A stretch of DNA of 64,000 bases, taken from positions 2,170,001 to 2,234,000 of the forward strand of contig NZ_CP019113.1 of assembly GCF_001888805.2 (NCBI RefSeq), in the 5' to 3' direction. This document shows, piece by piece, positions 50,684 to 58,908 of this stretch. The position numbers were made by a program, and so were the translations under genes. Source of the stretch: Enterobacter sp. SA187 (GTDB lineage: Bacteria; Pseudomonadota; Gammaproteobacteria; Enterobacterales; Enterobacteriaceae). The notes beneath the pieces were generated by a model that ran no database searches, had not been told where the DNA came from, and saw only the letters and a program-made list of their open reading frames with translations. Every line of letters begins with the position of its first letter. Within the stretch, counting starts at the first letter, position 1.

Positions 50684-51958
50684 ATGACAGATAAACGCAA
50701 AGATGGTTCGGGCAAACTGTTGTATTGCTCTTTTTGCGGCAAAAGCCAGCATGAAGTGCGTAAGCTGATTGCCGGGCCGTCCGTGTATATCTGCGACGAA
50801 TGTGTTGATCTGTGTAATGACATCATTCGCGAAGAGATCAAAGAAGTTGCGCCGCATCGCGAGCGTAGCGCGCTGCCGACGCCGCACGAAATCCGTCATC
50901 ATCTGGACGATTATGTTATTGGTCAGGAACAGGCCAAAAAAGTGCTGGCGGTGGCGGTTTACAACCACTACAAACGTCTGCGTAACGGTGATACCAGCAA
51001 CGGTGTTGAGCTCGGCAAAAGTAACATTCTGCTGATCGGCCCGACCGGTTCCGGTAAAACCCTGCTGGCGGAAACGCTGGCGCGCCTGCTGGATGTGCCC
51101 TTCACCATGGCGGACGCCACCACCCTGACCGAAGCCGGTTACGTGGGTGAAGATGTGGAAAACATCATCCAGAAGCTGCTGCAAAAATGCGATTACGACG
51201 TGCAGAAAGCCCAGCGCGGTATCGTCTATATCGATGAGATCGACAAGATCTCCCGTAAGTCTGATAACCCGTCCATCACCCGTGACGTCTCCGGTGAAGG
51301 CGTGCAGCAGGCGCTGTTGAAACTGATTGAAGGCACTGTTGCCGCCGTTCCGCCGCAGGGTGGACGCAAGCATCCGCAGCAGGAATTCCTGCAGGTTGAT
51401 ACCTCCAAGATCCTCTTTATCTGTGGCGGCGCATTTGCGGGTCTCGATAAAGTGATCTCCCATCGTGTAGAAACCGGCTCCGGCATTGGTTTTGGCGCGA
51501 CGGTGAAAGGAAAATCAGAGAAACCGCAGGAAGGTGAGCTGCTGGCGCAGGTTGAACCGGAAGATTTGATCAAATTTGGTCTGATCCCGGAATTCATCGG
51601 TCGTCTGCCGGTGGTCGCTACGCTGAACGAACTGAGCGAAGAAGCGCTGATCCAGATCCTGAAAGAGCCGAAAAACGCCCTGACCAAGCAGTATCAGGCG
51701 CTGTTTAATCTGGAAGGCGTGGATCTTGAGTTCCGCGACGAAGCGCTGGATGCCATCGCCAAGAAAGCCATGGCGCGCAAAACCGGTGCCCGTGGCCTGC
51801 GCTCCATCGTAGAAGCCGCTCTGCTCGACACCATGTACGATTTACCGTCCATGGAAGATGTCGAAAAAGTGGTCATCGACGAGTCCGTTATTGCGGGTCA
51901 ATCCAAACCCATGCTGATGTATGGCAAACCGGAAGCGCAGCAAGCTTCTGGTGAATAA
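50684..51958 (+). CDS. clpX: ClpX AAA+ unfoldase subunit
   Basis: ClpX recognises tagged substrates (such as ssrA), unfolds them with ATP and feeds ClpP. The 424-residue product has an N-terminal C4 zinc domain (CSFCGKS...CDECVDLC), Walker A GPTGSGKTLLAE, Walker B IVYIDEIDKI, the pore loop GYVGEDVE and the ClpP-docking IGF loop in SGIGFGATV. The start at 50684 (MTDKRKDGSG) equals E. coli; an 18-codon upstream extension has no support. A strong terminator follows. Confidence 0.98.
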   Translation: MTDKRKDGSGKLLYCSFCGKSQHEVRKLIAGPSVYICDECVDLCNDIIREEIKEVAPHRERSALPTPHEIRHHLDDYVIGQEQAKKVLAVAVYNHYKRLRNGDTSNGVELGKSNILLIGPTGSGKTLLAETLARLLDVPFTMADATTLTEAGYVGEDVENIIQKLLQKCDYDVQKAQRGIVYIDEIDKISRKSDNPSITRDVSGEGVQQALLKLIEGTVAAVPPQGGRKHPQQEFLQVDTSKILFICGGAFAGLDKVISHRVETGSGIGFGATVKGKSEKPQEGELLAQVEPEDLIKFGLIPEFIGRLPVVATLNELSEEALIQILKEPKNALTKQYQALFNLEGVDLEFRDEALDAIAKKAMARKTGARGLRSIVEAALLDTMYDLPSMEDVEKVVIDESVIAGQSKPMLMYGKPEAQQASGE

Positions 51959-51986
51959 ATCGCCAAAACATACAGTCAGTTAATAA

Positions 51987-52019
51987 AAAAGGGGGGATTT
52001 TATCTCCCCTTTTATTTTT
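51987..52019 (+). terminator. clpX terminator
   Basis: AAAAGGGGGGA pairs with TCTCCCCTTTT around a TTTTA loop and ends in ATTTTT. It separates clpPX from lon. Confidence 0.9.
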
Positions 52020-52032
52020 CCTGTTCCCTGAC

Positions 52033-52060
52033 GTTGAATGTCCGGGAAACATCCCCATAT
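52033..52060 (+). promoter_or_regulatory. Sigma-32-type heat-shock promoter of lon
   Basis: GTTGAAT (52033-52039), 13-bp spacer, CCCCATAT (52053-52060). It corresponds to the known E. coli lon heat-shock promoter in sequence and place, 84 bp before the lon start codon. Confidence 0.85.
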
Positions 52061-52143
52061 ACTGACATACATGTTAATGGTTGCGTGAAGCACAGTCATG
52101 CCACCTGATTACCCTGGCGGACACTAAACTAAGAGAGAGCTCT

Positions 52144-54498
52144 ATGAATCCTGAGCGTTCTGAACGCATTGAAATCCCCGTATTGCCGCTGCGCGATGTG
52201 GTGGTTTATCCGCACATGGTCATACCCTTATTTGTAGGGCGGGAAAAATCTATCCGTTGCCTTGAAGCCGCCATGGATCATGATAAAAAAATCATGCTGG
52301 TCGCGCAGAAAGAAGCCTCAACGGATGAACCGGGTGTAAATGATCTTTTCACCGTCGGGACCGTGGCCTCAATTTTACAGATGCTGAAACTGCCGGACGG
52401 CACCGTTAAAGTGCTGGTCGAAGGTTTGCAGCGCGCACGCATTTCAGCGCTGTCTGACGACGGTGAACACTTCTCCGCGAAAGCCGAGTACCTTGAATCG
52501 CCGGCCATTGACGAGCGCGAGCAGGAAGTGCTGGTACGCACGGCCATCAGCCAGTTCGAAGGCTATATCAAGCTCAACAAAAAAATCCCGCCGGAAGTGC
52601 TGACGTCGCTGAACAGTATCGACGATCCTGCGCGTCTGGCTGACACCATCGCCGCGCACATGCCGCTGAAGCTGGCGGACAAACAGTCCGTGTTAGAAAT
52701 GTCCGACGTGAACGAGCGTCTGGAATATCTGATGGCGATGATGGAATCGGAAATCGATCTGTTGCAGGTTGAGAAGCGCATTCGCAACCGCGTCAAAAAA
52801 CAGATGGAGAAATCTCAGCGCGAGTACTATCTGAACGAGCAAATGAAAGCCATTCAGAAAGAGCTCGGCGAAATGGACGACGCGCCGGACGAAAACGAGG
52901 CGCTGAAGCGGAAGATCGACGCGGCGAAAATGCCGAAAGAGGCAAAAGAGAAAGCCGAAGCAGAACTGCAAAAGCTGAAAATGATGTCTCCGATGTCGGC
53001 GGAAGCGACGGTGGTGCGTGGTTACATCGAATGGATGATCCAGGTACCGTGGAACGCGCGCAGCAAAGTGAAGAAAGATCTGCGTCAGGCGCAGGAAATC
53101 CTCGACAGAGACCACTATGGTCTTGAGCGCGTCAAAGACCGCATCCTTGAATACCTCGCGGTGCAGAGCCGTGTAAACAAACTGAAAGGGCCGATCCTGT
53201 GCCTGGTAGGGCCGCCGGGGGTGGGTAAAACCTCGCTTGGTCAGTCCATCGCCCAGGCCACCGGGCGTAAGTACGTGCGTATGGCGCTGGGCGGCGTGCG
53301 TGACGAAGCGGAAATCCGCGGACATCGCCGTACCTATATCGGCTCCATGCCGGGCAAACTGATCCAGAAAATGGCGAAAGTGGGCGTCAAAAACCCGCTG
53401 TTCCTGCTCGATGAGATCGACAAGATGTCGTCTGACATGCGTGGCGATCCGGCATCGGCCCTGCTTGAAGTGCTGGATCCGGAACAGAACGTCGCCTTCA
53501 GCGATCACTATCTGGAAGTCGATTACGATCTTAGCGACGTGATGTTTGTCGCCACCTCGAACTCGATGAACATTCCGGCTCCGCTGTTGGATCGTATGGA
53601 AGTGATCCGTCTTTCCGGTTACACCGAAGACGAAAAGCTGAACATTGCGAAGCGTCACCTGTTGCCGAAGCAGATTGAGCGTAACGCCCTGAAAGATGGC
53701 GAAATTACGGTTGATGACAGCGCCATCATCGGCATTATCCGTTATTACACCCGTGAAGCGGGCGTGCGTAGCCTGGAGCGTGAAATCTCCAAACTGTGCC
53801 GTAAAGCGGTGAAACAGCTGCTGCTGGATAAGTCGCTGAAGCACATTCACATCACCGGCGACAACCTGCATGAATTCCTCGGCGTTCAGCGTTTCGACTA
53901 TGGTCGTGCCGATGATGAAAACCGCGTAGGTCAGGTAACCGGGCTGGCGTGGACGGAAGTGGGCGGCGATTTGCTGACTATCGAAACCGCCTGCGTACCG
54001 GGCAAAGGCAAGCTGACCTATACCGGCTCGCTGGGCGAAGTTATGCAGGAATCCATTCAGGCCGCGCTGACCGTGGTGCGCGCTCGTGCAGAAAAACTGG
54101 GTATCAACCCTGATTTCTACGAGAAACGCGACATCCACGTTCACGTACCGGAAGGGGCGACCCCGAAAGACGGCCCGAGCGCCGGTATCGCAATGTGTAC
54201 CGCGCTGGTTTCCTGTCTGACCGGCAACCCGGTGCGCGCTGATGTGGCGATGACTGGTGAAATCACCCTGCGCGGGCTGGTACTACCTATCGGCGGTCTG
54301 AAAGAGAAACTGCTGGCGGCGCACCGTGGCGGCATCAAAACCGTGCTGATCCCGGACGAAAACAAACGCGATCTGGAAGATATTCCGGATAACGTGATTG
54401 CCGATCTGAAGATCCACCCGGTGAAGCGCATTGAGGAAGTTCTGACTCTTGCCCTGCAAAATGAGCCGTCTGGCATGCAGGTTGTAAGCGCAAAATAG
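52144..54498 (+). CDS. lon: Lon ATP-dependent protease
   Basis: Lon is a homohexameric cytoplasmic protease that degrades misfolded proteins and regulators such as SulA and RcsA. The 784-residue product (E. coli length) has the N-terminal substrate domain (IPVLPLRDVVVYPHMVIPLFVGR), a coiled-coil stretch, an AAA+ module with Walker A GPPGVGKTS and Walker B LFLLDEIDKM, and a C-terminal protease domain with the Ser in PKDGPSAGIAM and Lys in GGLKEKLLAA. The start at 52144 (MNPERSERIEIPV) has an AGAGAGAG site; upstream in-frame codons are not homologous. Confidence 0.98.
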   Translation: MNPERSERIEIPVLPLRDVVVYPHMVIPLFVGREKSIRCLEAAMDHDKKIMLVAQKEASTDEPGVNDLFTVGTVASILQMLKLPDGTVKVLVEGLQRARISALSDDGEHFSAKAEYLESPAIDEREQEVLVRTAISQFEGYIKLNKKIPPEVLTSLNSIDDPARLADTIAAHMPLKLADKQSVLEMSDVNERLEYLMAMMESEIDLLQVEKRIRNRVKKQMEKSQREYYLNEQMKAIQKELGEMDDAPDENEALKRKIDAAKMPKEAKEKAEAELQKLKMMSPMSAEATVVRGYIEWMIQVPWNARSKVKKDLRQAQEILDRDHYGLERVKDRILEYLAVQSRVNKLKGPILCLVGPPGVGKTSLGQSIAQATGRKYVRMALGGVRDEAEIRGHRRTYIGSMPGKLIQKMAKVGVKNPLFLLDEIDKMSSDMRGDPASALLEVLDPEQNVAFSDHYLEVDYDLSDVMFVATSNSMNIPAPLLDRMEVIRLSGYTEDEKLNIAKRHLLPKQIERNALKDGEITVDDSAIIGIIRYYTREAGVRSLEREISKLCRKAVKQLLLDKSLKHIHITGDNLHEFLGVQRFDYGRADDENRVGQVTGLAWTEVGGDLLTIETACVPGKGKLTYTGSLGEVMQESIQAALTVVRARAEKLGINPDFYEKRDIHVHVPEGATPKDGPSAGIAMCTALVSCLTGNPVRADVAMTGEITLRGLVLPIGGLKEKLLAAHRGGIKTVLIPDENKRDLEDIPDNVIADLKIHPVKRIEEVLTLALQNEPSGMQVVSAK

Positions 54499-54528
54499 TG
54501 ACCTCGCGCAAAGAGCACTAAGAAAAAC

Positions 54529-54567
54529 AAGGCTGGCAGCGCATTTCGGGCTTGCCAGCCTTTTTTT
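54529..54567 (+). terminator. lon terminator
   Basis: AAGGCTGGCA pairs with TGCCAGCCTT around a 14-nt loop and is followed by a T run, 30 bp past the lon stop. Confidence 0.93.
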
Positions 54568-54707
54568 GTATAGCTAATTTAGATTGCTGCCTGGATGTGT
54601 CATCATCAACTGATGTTGTAAGGGCATGACAGGCCTGATATAACTGCTGCGCGGTCGCTCTGTGAAGGATTCAGTGCGATATAAATTATAAAGAGAGGAA
54701 GAGAAGA

Positions 54708-54980
54708 GTGAATAAATCTCAACTGATAGACAAAATTGCTGCAGGGGCTGATATCTCTAAAGCTGCGGCTGGACGTGCGTTAGATGCTTTAATTGCTTCT
54801 GTTACTGAATCTCTGCAGGCAGGGGACGAAGTGGCACTGGTAGGTTTTGGTACTTTTGCTGTTAAAGAGCGTGCTGCCCGTACTGGTCGCAACCCGCAAA
54901 CAGGCAAAGAGATCACCATCGCCGCGGCTAAAGTTCCGGGTTTCCGCGCAGGTAAAGCGCTGAAAGACGCGGTAAACTGA
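54708..54980 (+). CDS. hupB: HU-beta nucleoid protein
   Basis: HU-beta is a small DNA-bending nucleoid protein, the partner of HU-alpha. The 90-residue product has the helical dimer body (MNKSQLIDKIAAGADISKAAAGRALDALI) and the DNA-binding beta arms (GFGTFAVKERAARTGRNPQTGKEI) with the intercalating proline in RNPQTG. It is the beta rather than the alpha subunit, judged by sequence and the lon-hupB-ppiD context. The start codon is GTG at 54708, preceded by an AGAGAGGAAGAG purine run. Confidence 0.98.
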   Translation: MNKSQLIDKIAAGADISKAAAGRALDALIASVTESLQAGDEVALVGFGTFAVKERAARTGRNPQTGKEITIAAAKVPGFRAGKALKDAVN

Positions 54981-55013
54981 GCGCGATCTCCAAAGGGATT
55001 GTGAAAAAGTACA

Positions 55014-55041
55014 AGGGCGCATCAACCGATGTGCCTTTTTT
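55014..55041 (+). terminator. hupB terminator
   Basis: GGCGCATC pairs with GATGTGCC (one G-U) around AACC, followed by six T residues. Confidence 0.88.
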
Positions 55042-55182
55042 ATTTGTGATTGCCCAATTAATCGGCCCCGGTGGGCTGACATTTACCCCCGTTTCTTGTC
55101 ACAATACGGGTTTGCGCGCGGCGGCAGGATAAGCAGTGTTGCGTGGGACCTCAAGTCATCTACAGCGGAGTGTTGCTACACC

Positions 55183-57057
55183 ATGATGGACAATTTACGC
55201 ACGGCGGCTAATAGCGTTGTGATCAAAATCATTTTCGGGATCATTATCGTGTCGTTCATTCTGACCGGCGTGAGTGGTTATCTGATTGGCGGCGGTGATA
55301 GCTATGCCGCAAAAGTGAATGACCAGGAAATTAGTCGCGGACAATTCGAAAATGCTGTTGCAGGCGAGCGTAACCGTATGCAGCAGCAGTTGGGTGAACA
55401 GTTCTCTGAACTGGCCGCTAATGAAAATTACATGAAAACCATGCGTCAGCAGGTGCTGGATCGTCTTATCGACGAAGCGCTGCTGGATCAGTATGCCCGC
55501 CATCTTGGCCTCGGCATCAGCGATGAGCAGGTGAAGAAAGCCATTTTCGCGACCAAAGCTTTCCAGAATAACGGCACCTTTGACAATACCCGCTATAACG
55601 CGCTGATTAACCAGATGGGCATGAACGCCGATCAGTATGCGCAGGCGTTGCGTAACCAGATGGTGTCTCAGCAGCTGATTAATGCCATTGCCGGTACCGA
55701 TTTCATGCTGAAGGGTGAAACCGACGAGCTGGCTACCCTGGTGGCGCAGCAGCGTATCGTGCGCGAAGCGATCCTTGATGTGAATGCGCTGGCCGCGAAG
55801 CAGACGGTGACCGATCAGGAAATCACCAGCTATTACGAGCAGAACAAAAACAGCTTTATGGCGCCGGAACAGTTCCGCGTCAGCTATATCAAGCTGGATG
55901 CTGCAAACATGCAGCAGAATGCGAGCGATGCCGATATTCAGGCGTACTACGACCAGCATCAGGATGAATTCACCCAGCCGCAGCGTAACCGCTATAGCGT
56001 GATCCAGACCAAAACCGAAGACGAGGCGAAAGCTGTTCTCGACGCCCTGAGCAAAGGCGCAGACTTCGCCCAGCTGGCAAAAGAGAAATCCTCCGACATC
56101 ATCTCTGCCCGTAACGGCGGCGATATGGGATGGCTGGAACCAGCCACCACGCCGGATGAGCTTAAAAATGCCGGTCTGAAAGAAAAAGGCCAGCTGTCTG
56201 GCGTGATCAAATCCAGCGTAGGTTTCCTGGTGGTGCGTCTGGATGATATTCAGCCTGCCAAAGTTAAACCGCTGGCGGAGGTGCGTGACGATCTGGCCGC
56301 GAAAGTGAAGCAGGAAAAAGGCCTTGATGCCTTCTACGCGCTGCAACAGAAAGTGAGCGAAGCGGCGAGCAACGACAACGTCTCCCTGACCGGCGCTGAA
56401 CAGGCCGCAGGCGTGAAAGCCGTGGAAACCGGCTGGTTTGGTCGTAACAACCTGCCGGAAGAGCTGAACTTCAAACCGGTTGCCGATGCCATCTTCAATG
56501 GTGGTCTGGTAGGGGAAAACGGCACGCCGGGCAGCAACTCTGACATCATTACCGTCGACGGCGATCGTGCCTTCGTTATCCGTGTCAGCGAGCATAAGCC
56601 GGAAGCCGTGAAGCCGCTGGATGAAGTTAAAACGCAGGTGACGGATATCGTCAAGCACAACAAAGCGCAGCAGCAGGCCAAACTGGATGCTGACAAGCTG
56701 CTGGCCGCCCTCAAAGCCGGTAAAGGTGATGAGGCGCTGAAAGCCGCAGGTCTGAGCTTCGGTGAAGCGAAAACCCTGACCCGCACCGGGCAGGATCCGC
56801 TGAGCCAGGCTGCCTTTGCGCTGCCGTTGCCAGCCAAAGATAAGCCGTCTTACGGCGTTGCCAGCGATATGCAGGGCAACGTGGTACTGCTGGCGCTGGA
56901 TGAAGTGAAAGCGGGCACCATGCCGGAAGAGCAGAAAAAAGCGATGGTGCAGGGTATCACCCAGAACAATGCGCAAATCGCCTTCGAAGCGCTGATGAGC
57001 AACCTGCGCAAGGAAGCCAAAATCAAAAAGGGCGACATCGTTGATCCTCAGCAATAA
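55183..57057 (+). CDS. ppiD: PpiD periplasmic chaperone anchored in the inner membrane
   Basis: PpiD is a periplasmic folding helper that contacts proteins leaving SecYEG. The 624-residue product has one N-terminal membrane anchor (IIFGIIIVSFILTGVSGYLI), a SurA-like N domain, one central parvulin domain (about residues 265-355: RYSVIQTKTEDEAKAVLDAL...GDMGWLEPATTPDELKNA), and a C-terminal SurA_N-like part. ATG 55183 (MMDNLRTAANS) matches E. coli; its ribosome-binding site (GCGGAG) is rather far. The frame is open for 29 more codons upstream without similarity. Confidence 0.97.
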   Translation: MMDNLRTAANSVVIKIIFGIIIVSFILTGVSGYLIGGGDSYAAKVNDQEISRGQFENAVAGERNRMQQQLGEQFSELAANENYMKTMRQQVLDRLIDEALLDQYARHLGLGISDEQVKKAIFATKAFQNNGTFDNTRYNALINQMGMNADQYAQALRNQMVSQQLINAIAGTDFMLKGETDELATLVAQQRIVREAILDVNALAAKQTVTDQEITSYYEQNKNSFMAPEQFRVSYIKLDAANMQQNASDADIQAYYDQHQDEFTQPQRNRYSVIQTKTEDEAKAVLDALSKGADFAQLAKEKSSDIISARNGGDMGWLEPATTPDELKNAGLKEKGQLSGVIKSSVGFLVVRLDDIQPAKVKPLAEVRDDLAAKVKQEKGLDAFYALQQKVSEAASNDNVSLTGAEQAAGVKAVETGWFGRNNLPEELNFKPVADAIFNGGLVGENGTPGSNSDIITVDGDRAFVIRVSEHKPEAVKPLDEVKTQVTDIVKHNKAQQQAKLDADKLLAALKAGKGDEALKAAGLSFGEAKTLTRTGQDPLSQAAFALPLPAKDKPSYGVASDMQGNVVLLALDEVKAGTMPEEQKKAMVQGITQNNAQIAFEALMSNLRKEAKIKKGDIVDPQQ

Positions 57058-57097
57058 CGAGGCGCTTCGCATCTTTTTGTAACCCACTGCAATATTC

Positions 57098-57120
57098 AAA
57101 GGCCGCTTACGCGGCCTTTT
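57098..57120 (+). terminator. ppiD terminator
   Basis: AAAGGCCGC pairs with GCGGCCTTT around TTAC and ends in TTTTCC, 40 bp after the ppiD stop. Confidence 0.88.
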
Positions 57121-57202
57121 CCATTTCTGAAGCTTGCTGTTTGCACCCGTTTAGCCGCCTGTTTATCGTGAGGTGGCTGTCAACAAACAAGGAGATAACA
57201 GC

Positions 57203-57583
57203 ATGAAACGTGGAATCAATGCCCTCATTTTTACTCTCGGCCTCGCCTGTGCAGGCATGACACAGAGCACGCTTGCGGCGACTGCAAGCGCTAAACCGGC
57301 GGCGACGCAAACGAAAGCAGACGCCAGGCCGGACGCGCAAAACCTTACCCAGGCAAAGGAGACGGCAAAAGCCGGCGATGAGGAAAGTACCAGGGTCAGC
57401 ATTAACGCCGCTTCTGCCGACGATCTGGCCCGTGTCCTCAACGGGGTAGGGCTGAAAAAAGCCCAGGCGATCGTCAGCTATCGGGAGGAATACGGGCCGT
57501 TTAAAACGGTGGAAGATCTTAAACAGGTGCCGGGAATGGGCAATGCGCTGGTGGAACGTAACCTTGAACGTTTAACCCTGTAG
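57203..57583 (+). CDS. ybaV: YbaV, exported ComEA-like helix-hairpin-helix protein
   Basis: This 126-residue predicted periplasmic protein has a signal peptide (MKRGINALIFTLGLACAGMTQSTLAA), a low-complexity Ala/Lys/Thr linker to about residue 60, and a C-terminal tandem helix-hairpin-helix domain (VSINAASADDLARVLNGVGLKK and VEDLKQVPGMGNALVERN). The domain is that of ComEA, the DNA receptor in competence, so DNA binding outside the cytoplasm is plausible; the role in enterobacteria is not established. The start at 57203 has AAGGAGATA. Confidence 0.92.
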   Translation: MKRGINALIFTLGLACAGMTQSTLAATASAKPAATQTKADARPDAQNLTQAKETAKAGDEESTRVSINAASADDLARVLNGVGLKKAQAIVSYREEYGPFKTVEDLKQVPGMGNALVERNLERLTL

Positions 57584-57621
57584 TTTTTGGGGTTGCGGAG
57601 TCGCTAAATTTTGCCAGGATA

Positions 57622-57638
57622 AAGAGGTCATACCAGTG
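57622..57638 (-). promoter_or_regulatory. FadR-like operator upstream of fadM
   Basis: On the minus strand CACTGGTATGACCTCTT matches the FadR consensus AACTGGTCnGACCTGTT at 13 of 16 defined positions. It overlaps a perfect 9-bp inverted repeat (AGAGGTCAT / ATGACCTCT, 57623-57647). It is 42-58 bp before fadM, a gene known to be FadR-repressed in E. coli. Confidence 0.7.
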
Positions 57639-57679
57639 ATGACCTCTGTTCCTGGAAAAAAATAAAAGGTTAAGGCGCT

Positions 57680-58078
57680 ATGCAGACTCAAATCAAAGTT
57701 CGTGGATTTCATATCGACGTCTACCAGCATGTGAACAATGCCCGCTATCTGGAGTTTCTGGAAGAAGCCCGTTGGGAGGGCCTGGAAAACACCGACAGCT
57801 TTCAGTGGATGTCCGCCCGCAACATCGCTTTTGTGGTGGTGAACATCAATATCAATTACCGCCGACCGGCCGTGCTGGGCGATCTGTTGACCATCAGCAG
57901 CCACCTCCAGCAACTGAACGGCAAAAGCGGCGTGCTAAGTCAGACGGTGACGCTGGAGCCGGGAGGGGACGTCGTCGCCGACGCGCAAATCACTTTTGTT
58001 TGTATCGACCTGAAAACCCAGAAGGCGCTGGCGCTGGAAGGAGAGTTGCGGGACAAATTACAGGCGTTGATGGAGTAA
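57680..58078 (+). CDS. fadM: FadM long-chain acyl-CoA thioesterase
   Basis: FadM (YbaW) hydrolyses long-chain acyl-CoAs that stall beta-oxidation, such as dienoyl-CoA from conjugated linoleic acid. The 132-residue hotdog-fold product has the 4-hydroxybenzoyl-CoA-thioesterase-type motif FHIDVYQHVNNARYLEFLEEARW with the active Asp. A FadR-like operator lies directly upstream, in line with fatty-acid induction. The gene is convergent with queC across a REP pair. Confidence 0.95.
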   Translation: MQTQIKVRGFHIDVYQHVNNARYLEFLEEARWEGLENTDSFQWMSARNIAFVVVNININYRRPAVLGDLLTISSHLQQLNGKSGVLSQTVTLEPGGDVVADAQITFVCIDLKTQKALALEGELRDKLQALME

Positions 58079-58091
58079 GGCCGGGCTTGAT

Positions 58092-58167
58092 GCCGGGTGG
58101 CGCTGTCGCTTACCCGGCCTACGTGGGCAATGCCGTTGTAGGCCCGGCAAGCCTGCGCCGCCGGGCA
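58092..58167. repeat. REP pair (BIME) between fadM and queC
   Basis: Two inverted REP units, 58092-58123 (GCCGGGTGGCGCTGTCGC...) and 58138-58167, lie between convergent genes. They are of the same sequence type as the cluster at 9859-9992. Confidence 0.85.
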
Positions 58168-58186
58168 ACAGGTACGAACGCAGGCC

Positions 58187-58882
58187 TTACGCCAGGCCCG
58201 TCTTTTTCTTCATCGCCGCCATCACGCCCGCTTTATCCGCCAGGTAGTGATTCAGACCGTTAGCGCGCAGGTTACAGGCGGCGCACTGGCCGCAACCGTC
58301 GCCCTTAATGCCGTTGTAGCAGGTCAGCGTCTCGTTGCGGATCAAATCCAGTTTGCCCCAGCGATCCGCCAGCGCCCAGGTTTCCGCTTTGTCGAGCCAC
58401 ATCAGCGGCGTCTCGAAGCGAATATCCTTTGCCATGCCAAGATTAACGGCATGATTGAGCGCTTTCACGAACTCATCACGGCAGTCCGGGTAGCCGGAAA
58501 AATCCGTCTCGCACACGCCGGTAATGACCGCTTCCGCCTGTACCTGATACGCATAGATCGCGGTCAGGGTTAAGAACAGAATATTGCGCCCCGGCACAAA
58601 GGTATTCGGGATACCGCTGGCGTCTGGCTCATAGTCCGGCACCGGGATGCTGTCGCGGGTCAGGCTGCTGACCGCCAGTTCATTAAGCAGGGTAACATCC
58701 AGCACTTTATGCGCACGCGCCCCCAGTTTCAGCGCCAGTTCACGGGCAACGTCGATTTCGGCGCGATGACGCTGACCATAATCGAAGGTGACACAGTGGA
58801 CTTCATCATACTGCTGTAACGCCTGCACCAGACAGGTAGTGGAGTCCTGACCTCCGCTAAAGACGACGACGGCACGTTTCAT
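58187..58882 (-). CDS. queC: QueC 7-cyano-7-deazaguanine synthase
   Basis: QueC converts 7-carboxy-7-deazaguanine to preQ0 with ammonia and ATP, upstream of Tgt and QueA in queuosine synthesis. The 231-residue product has the PP-loop FSGGQDSTTCL and a C-terminal zinc site CYNGIKGDGCGQCAAC. The start at 58882 (MKRAVVVFSGG) has GGAAG; nine more codons upstream are unlikely. It lies 26 bp downstream of ybaE on the same strand. Confidence 0.97.
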   Translation of the reverse strand: MKRAVVVFSGGQDSTTCLVQALQQYDEVHCVTFDYGQRHRAEIDVARELALKLGARAHKVLDVTLLNELAVSSLTRDSIPVPDYEPDASGIPNTFVPGRNILFLTLTAIYAYQVQAEAVITGVCETDFSGYPDCRDEFVKALNHAVNLGMAKDIRFETPLMWLDKAETWALADRWGKLDLIRNETLTCYNGIKGDGCGQCAACNLRANGLNHYLADKAGVMAAMKKKTGLA

Positions 58883-58908
58883 AATTCTTCCCGATTGCAT
58901 GTAAAACA

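Noticed and set aside
55195..57099. A 634-codon open frame antisense to ppiD
   Set aside because: It mirrors ppiD almost exactly and has no ribosome-binding site or family motif. Similar long shadows occur opposite dxs, lon and tig and were also dropped.
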